From NCBI RefSeq assembly GCF_040096185.1, contig NZ_JBBMFF010000280.1, positions 1 through 23,094 of the forward strand: a stretch of 23,094 nt of DNA, read 5' to 3'. Within the stretch, counting starts at the first letter, position 1; each line of letters starts with the position of its first letter. The notes under the pieces are model-generated. The model worked only from the letters and a program-made list of their open reading frames with translations, did no database searches and had not been told where the DNA came from. Below, piece by piece: positions 6,373-12,774 of this stretch. The translations under genes were made by a program, and so were the position numbers. Source of the DNA: JAZOXB01 sp040096185 (GTDB taxonomy: Bacteria > Bacillota > Clostridia > Oscillospirales > Oscillospiraceae).

Positions 6373-7569
6373 TTGAACCAAACGAAATTCTATTTCCCAC
6401 TGATCTTTATATCGCTGGAGGACGAGCCGTGGGAGCCGATCGAGCCGAATCCGAATGCGTCCCCGGAGGACGATTCGGACGTTGCAGCGCAGGATCTGTC
6501 TCAGTCCGACTGGACGCTTGCCTCGACCGAGACTGTGACGCATGACTATCTGACCCAAAGCGGCAGGGTCGCAAGAGAAACGATCCGGCAGAGTGTCGGC
6601 GGGACGGTTCTGAAAACGGAAACTTTGGATTTCTTCTATGACGAATCCGGCAGACCGTTTGCTTTTAACTACTCCGTTGACGGCGGTATTGCAAGCACCT
6701 ATTATTACATCCTCAATCTGCAAGGTGACGTGGTCCAGATCATTGACGCAAATGGCGTCATGCAGGCAGAATACGTCTACTCCCCGTGGGGCGAAGTGAT
6801 TTCTGCCGAGGGCGGTCTGGCCGAGATCAATCCGCTCAGGTATCGCGGATATTATTATGATTCCGAGACGGGGTTCTACTATTTGCAGAGTAGGTACTAT
6901 GACCCGGAGAATCATAGGTTTATCAATGCGGATAGTTATGCGAGTACGGGGCAAGGATTTCTTGGCGTAAATATGTTTGCATATTGCAATAATTTACCTG
7001 TAATACTCCATGATTCTAACGGCGAATTTCCGAGTCTATTGATTGTCATCCCAATTGTGATTATTGCTGGACTGCTTGGTGGTTGCGAATCGGAGATGGA
7101 AAAAAAGTGGCCAAAAGAAGGCCATTATAAATACAAGCCTCGCGGTAGTAGTTCAATGGATGATAATTGCTATAGCTATGCGTTCGACTACAATGGCGTC
7201 TGCGATCCTGGAGACTCATCTGGTGTCAGCTCGAGGTTGGATGATGCTGGCGGTGAACCTCACTATAATCTAGGAAGCATAAAAGAAGGGGTCTTGGCTG
7301 ATGCAGCAGTACGAGGTAAGAATGTAAAATATCTTCCGAACGAATATATTAATTACAAAATTCCAGACGGAGCATATTTGATTGCTTGTAAAATTTCGAG
7401 CGATGCAACGGACTATCACTTTGCCGTGATGTTGTCAGATGGTATTTGGATCGATAAGCCGGGCATCGGCGAGACCAGATATGGTGCTATTGACGGATTT
7501 GCAAATACTTGGACTATCGGTGACATAACGTATGCGGGAGATACAATGTATTTCCTCTACACCCCATAA
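6373..7569 (+). CDS. Leader-tagged Rhs core protein with cysteine-peptidase-like tip (C3)
   Basis: The protein has 398 residues. The TTG 6373 start is behind AGGAAGTGACACC. In order: leader (1-17, NQTKFYFPLIFISLED), an acidic linker PWEPIEPNPNA, the VTHDYLTQSGRVARETIRQ pre-core (about 56-150), the core RYRGYYYDSETGFYYLQSRYYDP (about 156-178), and the border FAYCNNLPVILHDSNG. The tip has a hydrophobic segment (about 219-238, SLLIVIPIVIIAGLLGG). It then has NCYSYAF with Cys266 and DYHFAVMLSDGIWIDKPG with His349, a Cys/His arrangement like that of NlpC/P60- and CHAP-type papain-fold enzymes. I infer a cysteine peptidase or amidase, possibly acting on the cell wall. The gene is intact and its own immunity candidate follows at 7600. 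Confidence 0.8.
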   Translation: MNQTKFYFPLIFISLEDEPWEPIEPNPNASPEDDSDVAAQDLSQSDWTLASTETVTHDYLTQSGRVARETIRQSVGGTVLKTETLDFFYDESGRPFAFNYSVDGGIASTYYYILNLQGDVVQIIDANGVMQAEYVYSPWGEVISAEGGLAEINPLRYRGYYYDSETGFYYLQSRYYDPENHRFINADSYASTGQGFLGVNMFAYCNNLPVILHDSNGEFPSLLIVIPIVIIAGLLGGCESEMEKKWPKEGHYKYKPRGSSSMDDNCYSYAFDYNGVCDPGDSSGVSSRLDDAGGEPHYNLGSIKEGVLADAAVRGKNVKYLPNEYINYKIPDGAYLIACKISSDATDYHFAVMLSDGIWIDKPGIGETRYGAIDGFANTWTIGDITYAGDTMYFLYTP

Positions 7570-7599
7570 ATCAATGGGATGTAATAGGAGGAATACATT

Positions 7600-8301
7600 A
7601 TGAATAATTGGATCAAACGGCTCTGCACTGCTGCGTTTTTTCCGGCGGCCCTGACCTGCATACTTCTGGCGCTCTGGCTGTTTCCGCCTGCGGTCCCGGT
7701 CGACAATATTACACCTGCGGAGGATATCATTTCGCGCGAATATAGCTTGGAGCGGCTGCTTCTCACAAAAGCAATCTTTGATGTCCGGCATGGCTTTGAG
7801 GAAGTTACTGCGCAGCAGCTTGCGCGGGAAACCGGAGTCCTGCTGGAATGCAGGAGGCAGATTACAGAGCGGCAATACTATTATGTTGTGGAAGGGTGCG
7901 GCTATCAATGCTTTCTCTTCGCTGATGAAGACGATATTCTGTATGATGCTATGATTTTCGGCGGCTTTGCTTCGCAGGCGGATGTCAAGGATATAATCGC
8001 TGACCTTGAGAACGTCGGGATCGACATGACGGTCGATGAAACATCGCAGTTTTATCTGCGGGATAATTATCGCGTGGTAAAGCATGTTCCGGGGATCGAT
8101 TATCTGTATTTTCCTCTTGCGGACGGCGTGATGATCATGAGTCGGCCAACCTTGTACAACCATGAGGCTGAGCCGCAGTATTACTTCTACAGCGATGCGG
8201 ATTGGCCTGCTGCTGAGGCGGAATGGAAAGACCGATACGGGATGTCATGGAGCAATCCATATAATATTCTGCCGATCGATAAGACCGCGTGGCCTAAATA
8301 A
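7600..8301 (+). CDS. Membrane-anchored putative immunity protein (C3)
   Basis: The protein has 233 residues. ATG 7600 is preceded by AGGAGGAATACATT. An N-terminal hydrophobic anchor (about 9-30, CTAAFFPAALTCILLALWLFPP) is followed by a charged domain of about 200 residues that should be extracytoplasmic (YYYVVEGCGYQCFLFADEDD, then VKDIIADLENVGIDMTVDETS). A lone anchor with an outside domain would suit protection against a wall- or envelope-acting enzyme, as proposed for the C3 tip. The family is not recognised. It ends 25 bp before hairpin H4. Confidence 0.75.
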   Translation: MNNWIKRLCTAAFFPAALTCILLALWLFPPAVPVDNITPAEDIISREYSLERLLLTKAIFDVRHGFEEVTAQQLARETGVLLECRRQITERQYYYVVEGCGYQCFLFADEDDILYDAMIFGGFASQADVKDIIADLENVGIDMTVDETSQFYLRDNYRVVKHVPGIDYLYFPLADGVMIMSRPTLYNHEAEPQYYFYSDADWPAAEAEWKDRYGMSWSNPYNILPIDKTAWPK

Positions 8302-8326
8302 GGCGGCAGCATTGATTCGATGCAGA

Positions 8327-8361
8327 ACCTGCTAAAGATGAAACTTTCATCTTCAGCAGGT
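8327..8361 (+). repeat. Cassette-boundary hairpin H4
   Basis: ACCTGCTAAAGATGAAA/CTTTCATCTTCAGCAGGT has a single mismatch (A opposite C) in a 17-bp stem. It is followed by CAGAAAGGAAGTGACC and a TTG at 8396. Confidence 0.9.
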
Positions 8362-8395
8362 CCGCCCCACAGACTACAGAAAGGAAGTGACCTTC

Positions 8396-8932
8396 TTGCG
8401 CCAAACGGCACGCTATCCCTTACGGACAATCCTTTCTGCCGAGAACTGCCATCGGGCCACCGCCGACTGGCAGTGCGCCGTGGGGACCATCGTGCCGAAG
8501 GAGAGCGGCAAAACGATCCGGCGGATCATTGTCTACTGCGCGTTCGACCACAATTCCGGCACGGCCCGGTTCGACAACCTCTCCCTGCGGCAGGAGCCGG
8601 TGCAGACCTACTCCTATAACGCCGACGGCAACGTCACCGCCGCCACGCAGACCGGCACGGGCACGGAAAAGGCGGGCTACACCGGCGCGTGGCAGCGTTA
8701 TACCGCCCCGGTGCACAGCAATGTAACGGTTAGCGCAACATACACGAAGATCACGACATATTACACGGTCACCTTCGTGGCGGATGGCTTCACGGTCAAG
8801 ACCATGCAGGTCTACAGCGGCTACATACTCAAGGACAGCGATTACCCGAGCGTTCCGGAAAAGCTGGGCTGCGATGGACACGGTCACAAGTGGCGTGTTT
8901 TCCCGGATAACAGAATTGATTTTGTAAAATAA
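8396..8932 (+). CDS. Leader-tagged chimeric Rhs fragment with B-repeat pieces (C4)
   Basis: The protein has 178 residues from TTG 8396. An in-frame GTG at 8387 inside the ribosome binding site is the alternative start. The leader is divergent (LRQTARYPLRTILSAEN). It continues into a segment of the kind found upstream of YD-repeats in full-length Rhs proteins (VPKESGKTIRRIIVYCAF, TARFDNLSLRQEP), then VQTYSYNADGNVTAATQ. This jumps without core into B-repeat sequence (AGYTGAWQRYTAPVHSNVT and TVTFVADGFTVKTMQV). It ends in a short tip, GCDGHGHKWRVFPDNRIDFVK. It is therefore stitched from at least three Rhs regions and lacks the core. The TAA overlaps the next ATG (TAATG). Whether the 20-residue tip is a toxin remnant is unknown. 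Confidence 0.65.
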   Translation: MRQTARYPLRTILSAENCHRATADWQCAVGTIVPKESGKTIRRIIVYCAFDHNSGTARFDNLSLRQEPVQTYSYNADGNVTAATQTGTGTEKAGYTGAWQRYTAPVHSNVTVSATYTKITTYYTVTFVADGFTVKTMQVYSGYILKDSDYPSVPEKLGCDGHGHKWRVFPDNRIDFVK

Positions 8933-9201
8933 TGAGTACCAATGATTGGAGTATAACTATGCAAGAAAACTGGTATGACTGGGCTGTTAGAACGAAGGAC
9001 TATCTGCACAATGCAACGCTTTCCCCGCGGCAATTTGACGCGGAGAAAACGGACCATGTCCACTGCGAGATTTGTTGGGCAAAATTCAGCAAGCGTTCCG
9101 AGGATCTGCATTTCGGCTATTATGAAGAGAAAAGCAATAGTTGGATCTGCGAAGAGTGCTTTCAAAGCTTTGGCGCATTATTTCATTGGCAACTAAAATA
9201 A
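8932..9201 (+). CDS. Small CxxC (zinc-ribbon-like) protein, C4, homologue of the gene at 5043
   Basis: The protein has 89 residues. ATG 8932 overlaps the preceding stop. ATG 8959, with GGAG 7 bases upstream, is an alternative start. I prefer 8932 because NDWSIT just after it matches NDWRIT in the homologue. CEIC (about 42-45) and CEEC (about 72-75) form two CxxC pairs in the contexts H-CEICWAKF and WICEECFQSF. It is soluble and predicted cytoplasmic. It is a putative immunity protein for the tip of C4. The same family occurs in C1 after two other genes. Confidence 0.75.
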   Translation: MSTNDWSITMQENWYDWAVRTKDYLHNATLSPRQFDAEKTDHVHCEICWAKFSKRSEDLHFGYYEEKSNSWICEECFQSFGALFHWQLK

Positions 9202-9322
9202 TGTCCATAATTTTTGAGATGCTTGTAAAAGTCATTTCTAAGCAGTCCATAGCAATGGCAGGAAATAGCCTTATTCGGCTTTCTACATTAAAATGACACC
9301 TCGGTGCTAGTCAGAACGGCAA

Positions 9323-9357
9323 ACCTGCTAAAGGCGAAACCTTCATCTTTAGCAGGT
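9323..9357 (+). repeat. Cassette-boundary hairpin H5
   Basis: ACCTGCTAAAGGCGAAA with CTTCATCTTTAGCAGGT forms a 17-bp arm pair with two or three internal differences. The 120 bp before it (9202-9322) show no gene. The downstream module is divergent: CAGGCAGGTGATACA in place of AAAGGAAGTGACC, then TTG 9388. Confidence 0.8.
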
Positions 9358-9387
9358 ACACCAAAAACGAACAGGCAGGTGATACAT

Positions 9388-9609
9388 TTGCAGCAAACCA
9401 GATTTTTCTTTCCTATGATTTTCCTTTTGGGCGAGGAGGCAATTCCGAAACGGATTGGCTACACAGGTTTGTGGCCGAAAACAGGCGCGATCCATGGACT
9501 TGTTAATGGGGTCGTTCCTAATGAAGCGGTAAGAAGAGTTGCTATGATACCTTCGCAAAAAGAAAAAACGCCGTGGAAATTAATTTTTGTAGCGATGTTC
9601 AGTTTGTAG
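9388..9609 (+). CDS. Leader plus B-repeat stub of cassette C5
   Basis: The protein has 73 residues from TTG 9388. The leader LQQTRFFFPMIFLLGEE is the most divergent copy but keeps the T-aromatic-FP-hydrophobic-acidic pattern. It is joined to the end of a B-repeat (PKRIGYTGLWPKTGAIHG, matching PKRAGYTGSWPKTGAIHA in C7). It then runs into unrelated residues (LVNGVVPNEAVRRVAMIPSQ) that end in a hydrophobic KLIFVAMFSL just before the next gene. No Rhs core or recognisable toxin tip is present. It is probably a degenerate toxin gene. Confidence 0.5.
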   Translation: MQQTRFFFPMIFLLGEEAIPKRIGYTGLWPKTGAIHGLVNGVVPNEAVRRVAMIPSQKEKTPWKLIFVAMFSL

Positions 9610-9628
9610 AGAAGGGGTGCAGAGCAAC

Positions 9629-10741
9629 ATGAAGAAAACAAGAAGCAAAAACTTGCGCTCCTTCCTTTTCCTTCTCCTTGCAGCAGCTGCCTGTCTGGTC
9701 TTCTTCCACTACAATAATCGAGTAATTCTTTATAACGTCCCGGGCGACGTTGCGGAAATTGGGGCGCATCCGGCTAACAACCGTCAGTATCGGGCAACTG
9801 TATGGATGGGAGTACATGCAAATGAATTATATTTTTATACCCGTACAGAGCTGCTCGTAAATCGGACAAAATACGGAGGGAAGCTGTGCATATTTAAAGA
9901 TGAAACTGCTTGCAATATATCAAGGCTGTCTTACGATACAAACAATGTGAGGATAATGGGGCAAAGCGGGAAATACCTATATTATTGGGCTAATAAGCAG
10001 GAAAATAATTATTCGCTTTACTGTTATGACCTGTCAACGAATACAAAACAGGCAATATATCGAGGTGATCCGCATGGTAAGAAGACCAGCTATTTCGCAG
10101 AAGACGGCACCTGCTATTTCCCGCTGGAAGTCGAACATCCCGAGGATGTACCACAGTTTGTTCATGTCTCCGGAACTGAAGTTTTGGAAGTATGTCCGCT
10201 TACAAAGGGATATCCCCTTGGAGATAGAACATACGAGGTGGTAGCCGGATATGGCGATGTCGAAGCAGAACGAATTTTTTGCAAAGACCGTGACGGAATA
10301 ACAACAGAGTTAACATTTGAAAAGTGTCGCGCGAGTACGCGCGCAATCATCCCATGTGCCGGGGGACTTTTGATTCACAATGATCGCTTGTCAACAATGC
10401 TCTACTACATTTGCGATGATGGAGAGATGACGCTGCTGTTTTCCTTGCCATGTCTTGCATCACAAAGCTCTGTTCAAACCTGCGGCTCGACTGTCTATCT
10501 TTCTGTAAAACGCTATGTGTCACTCGGTGAAATTGGCATGCGCCGCCTTGAAAACGACACAGAGGAAGGAACGTGGCGTATTGACCTGAAAGACGGGACG
10601 AAGGAAAAGATAAACGATTATATTTTCTGCGGAATGTATAATTTTGATGACACCTGTATTTATTGCTGCGATGAGGATGGGAATATCTACCGGATGGAGC
10701 TGGATGGCGAGGTATCTCCTATTCTAGTGAGGAATAACTAA
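9629..10741 (+). CDS. Membrane-anchored beta-propeller-like putative immunity protein (C5)
   Basis: The protein has 370 residues. I chose ATG 9629 (MKKTRSKNL), 12 bp after an in-frame GTG at 9617 that is part of the AAGGGGTG ribosome binding region. A basic N-terminus and one hydrophobic helix (about 10-26, SFLFLLLAAAACLVFF) anchor a large extracytoplasmic domain. The domain has repeated short strand pairs (KYLYYWANKQENNYSLYCYDL, TCIYCCDEDGNIYRMELDG) typical of propeller-like proteins such as DUF5050-type domains. It is Cys-rich for its class. It is the largest putative immunity gene of the array, and its toxin partner has been lost from the cassette. Confidence 0.75.
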   Translation: MKKTRSKNLRSFLFLLLAAAACLVFFHYNNRVILYNVPGDVAEIGAHPANNRQYRATVWMGVHANELYFYTRTELLVNRTKYGGKLCIFKDETACNISRLSYDTNNVRIMGQSGKYLYYWANKQENNYSLYCYDLSTNTKQAIYRGDPHGKKTSYFAEDGTCYFPLEVEHPEDVPQFVHVSGTEVLEVCPLTKGYPLGDRTYEVVAGYGDVEAERIFCKDRDGITTELTFEKCRASTRAIIPCAGGLLIHNDRLSTMLYYICDDGEMTLLFSLPCLASQSSVQTCGSTVYLSVKRYVSLGEIGMRRLENDTEEGTWRIDLKDGTKEKINDYIFCGMYNFDDTCIYCCDEDGNIYRMELDGEVSPILVRNN

Positions 10742-10779
10742 GCGGGGAATTGTTCTGCTTACCGGGCGGGAGGGGCAAA

Positions 10780-10814
10780 ACCTGCTAAAGACGAAACTTT
10801 CATCTTTAGCAGGT
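10780..10814 (+). repeat. Cassette-boundary hairpin H6
   Basis: AACCTGCTAAAGACGAAA with TTTCATCTTTAGCAGGT has a single internal mismatch. It is followed by ACCCACAGAAAGGAAGTGAC and TTG 10846. Confidence 0.9.
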
Positions 10815-10830
10815 CCCCAATAACCCACAG

Positions 10831-10845
10831 AAAGGAAGTGACCCC
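10831..10845 (+). promoter_or_regulatory. Shared ribosome binding site in front of the TTG leader
   Basis: AAAGGAAGTGACCCC ends directly at the TTG start, with the purine core 7-8 bases upstream. The same element, with few changes, precedes TTG starts at 3917, 5385, 6373, 8396, 16451, 19736 and 20783. A GTG within it is out of frame in most copies and meets a TGA that overlaps the TTG, which supports TTG as the true start. Confidence 0.7.
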
Positions 10846-12033
10846 TTGAACCAGACAAAACTCCTGTTCCCACTGATCTTTATTTCTCTGGAGGATGAGC
10901 CGTGGGAGCCGATCGAGCCAAATCCGAACGCGGCCCCGGCGGAAGAGCCGGTTGCCGCGGAGCCGGGCTTGTCCGAATCCGACTGGACGCTTGCCTCGAC
11001 TGAGACCGTGACGCATGACTATCTCACGCAGAACGGCAAGGTCGCGAGAGAAACGATCCGGCAGGACGTCGGCGGTACGGTTTTGAGCACAAAAACGCTG
11101 GACTTCTTCTACGATGATTCTGGCCGACCGTTTGCGTTCAATTACTCTGTTGACGGCAGCGACTTTGAGACATATTACTATATCCTCAACCTGCAAGGTG
11201 ACGTGGTCCAGATCATTGACGCAAATGGCGTCATGCAAGCAGAGTACATCTATTCCCCGTGGGGCGAGATAATCTCTGCGGAGGGCGATCTGGCCGAGAT
11301 CAACCCGCTTAGATATCGCGGGTATTACTATGATTCTGAGACGGGGTTCTACTATTTGCAGAGCAGATATTATGACCCCGAGAACCATCGTTTCATTAAT
11401 GCGGACACAGAATCCAGCACTGGACAGGGGTTCATCGGAACAAATGCATTTGTATATGTTCTCAACAATCCGGTTGCCTTGGCAGATAGTGGCGGAGATA
11501 AGGCGGATATCACTATTTGGTCCCATCGAAAGACAAAATATACAGAGAATTATATTATTACCATGACGGCAGAAATGGTTATTGAAACGCCTATGTTCGA
11601 CAAGATGACCGCTAAAGTGTCGAAAGATTCGCTCGCTGTTACTGCGTTAGGGAAAAAACTGCAGGGCGACTACTTATCGGCGAATTTCAGTATTGATGCA
11701 ACAATGTCAGATGACAGACTAGCTGTCATGGCAAGCTGCAGTGTGGGAAGCGAGCACTTTTCCGTTGGACTTTCCGGAGATGGACTTACCTTTAGCGGCA
11801 AGCTACCATTGACTGAGGATTCTTATTTGAAGCTGAAGGTCGGAGTTATACCCAAACCGCAAGGAAAGGACCAAAAATTACGCGAGGCGGCGGGCTACAT
11901 TGCACAACCTGTGTTTGCGTTTATTCTTCCGATCGGTTTAGGAATTGATGGCGCGCAGCAGCCGGGAATCATTGATTCTTCTGGGGGAATGGATGATTTC
12001 GTTCGCCCGCGTAGAACATGCCTGATATATTAA
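10846..12033 (+). CDS. Leader-tagged Rhs core protein with unknown beta-rich tip (C6)
   Basis: The protein has 395 residues from TTG 10846. It has the leader NQTKLLFPLIFISLEDE, the linker PWEPIEPNPNAAPAEEPVA, the VTHDYLTQNGKVARETIRQ pre-core and the core RYRGYYYDSETGFYYLQSRYYDPENH (about 155-180). The border is STGQGFIGTNAFVYVLNNPVALADSGG. The tip (about 222-395) is rich in alternating strand-like segments (ENYIITMTAEMVIET, LAVMASCSVGSEHFSVGLSG) and ends with a hydrophobic stretch PVFAFILPIGLGIDG. This could be a membrane-interacting or barrel-like domain, but I do not recognise a family. The stop lies within the ribosome binding site of its immunity gene, so the pair is tightly coupled. Confidence 0.8.
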   Translation: MNQTKLLFPLIFISLEDEPWEPIEPNPNAAPAEEPVAAEPGLSESDWTLASTETVTHDYLTQNGKVARETIRQDVGGTVLSTKTLDFFYDDSGRPFAFNYSVDGSDFETYYYILNLQGDVVQIIDANGVMQAEYIYSPWGEIISAEGDLAEINPLRYRGYYYDSETGFYYLQSRYYDPENHRFINADTESSTGQGFIGTNAFVYVLNNPVALADSGGDKADITIWSHRKTKYTENYIITMTAEMVIETPMFDKMTAKVSKDSLAVTALGKKLQGDYLSANFSIDATMSDDRLAVMASCSVGSEHFSVGLSGDGLTFSGKLPLTEDSYLKLKVGVIPKPQGKDQKLREAAGYIAQPVFAFILPIGLGIDGAQQPGIIDSSGGMDDFVRPRRTCLIY

Positions 12034-12047
12034 GGAGGGTAAAATAC

Positions 12048-12728
12048 ATGAAAAGAAATATTCGAAGAGTTCTTATTGGGCTTGCATTCGCGGCAGCGGC
12101 ATTGGTTCTGGTCGGCGTGCAGAAGTACTATCCTAAATATCGTGATTTCAGAGAACAGACAAATTACAGGTTTGCCTCCATTGCGGATTTCTTCTATCAG
12201 CTGGGGGAGGCCAGACTGCTATCCTATCAGTTTTCTGATCAGGACGTTTCGGATATCGAGGTTGGATTGCAGCACATTCGAACGATGGAGATCGTTACGT
12301 CACAGGGAAACATGTATCTGCAGGCCGTTGCTGTGAAGTCAGCATTTGGAACGTATTATCGCTTTTTTGACTGCCATTACGATATTGACTGGGATCTTGT
12401 CTCTACGGCAGATTTCTCTGATAAACTTGACGGTTTCGCGCGGATCAAGGCATTGCAGTTGGATGGCGGATTCCTTTTTCAGGTCATCGCATCCAGCTAT
12501 TTTCTGGACAGCAACGGCCGACCGCTTGAGTCGTTCCGAATCAATCAGGACTATTATTTCAATCATTCCGAGTATCCGGGCTATTTGCAGCTGTTTTGGG
12601 TTGAGGGGGATGAATTGCCGGAGGGATATCATCTCTCGTGCCTTGATGACTCCTTTTTTAGCGTCGACTATGAAGGCTTGGTCGACTCTTACCAGAGAGA
12701 GAAGCTGTATCGTGAAGCGAATCGGTGA
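12048..12728 (+). CDS. Membrane-anchored putative immunity protein (C6)
   Basis: The protein has 226 residues. ATG 12048 has AAGGAGGG at 12032-12039. The in-frame ATG at 12018 lies inside the Rhs gene and is rejected. The N-terminal anchor (about 8-24, LIGLAFAAAALVLVGVQ) precedes an extracytoplasmic domain of about 200 residues. The C-terminal part (SEYPGYLQLFWVEGDELPEGYHLSC) resembles the C-terminus of the C10 gene at 20021 (DYPDGLKFYFFVTPPVDELPDDYHIEG), so the two are probably distant members of one family. It ends 9 bp before hairpin H7. Confidence 0.75.
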   Translation: MKRNIRRVLIGLAFAAAALVLVGVQKYYPKYRDFREQTNYRFASIADFFYQLGEARLLSYQFSDQDVSDIEVGLQHIRTMEIVTSQGNMYLQAVAVKSAFGTYYRFFDCHYDIDWDLVSTADFSDKLDGFARIKALQLDGGFLFQVIASSYFLDSNGRPLESFRINQDYYFNHSEYPGYLQLFWVEGDELPEGYHLSCLDDSFFSVDYEGLVDSYQREKLYREANR

Positions 12729-12737
12729 GGGAGATAG

Positions 12738-12774
12738 GACCTGCTAAAGCTGAATATTTCATCTTTAGCAGGTC
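12738..12774 (+). repeat. Cassette-boundary hairpin H7
   Basis: GACCTGCTAAAG(CTGAAT) with ATTTCATCTTTAGCAGGTC has an outer stem of 12 perfect pairs and a variable centre. Unlike most copies, no ribosome binding site or leader follows. Rhs coding sequence begins within the next few bases. Confidence 0.85.

Noticed and set aside
6331..6954. Long minus-strand reading frames over Rhs pre-core and core (also 1841-2242, 10759-11526, 12658-13101, 13309-13677)
   Set aside because: They recur exactly where the Rhs DNA is conserved, lack ribosome binding sites and mirror the + strand codons. They are shadows.
7036..7092. Lipoprotein signal in the C3 tip (LLGGC after a hydrophobic run)
   Set aside because: It is more than 200 residues into the protein, so it cannot act as an N-terminal lipobox.
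9895..9912. Another coding copy of the hairpin arm (AAAGATGAAACT) in the 9629 gene
   Set aside because: Only 12 bases match and the CCTGCT part is missing. This can be chance.
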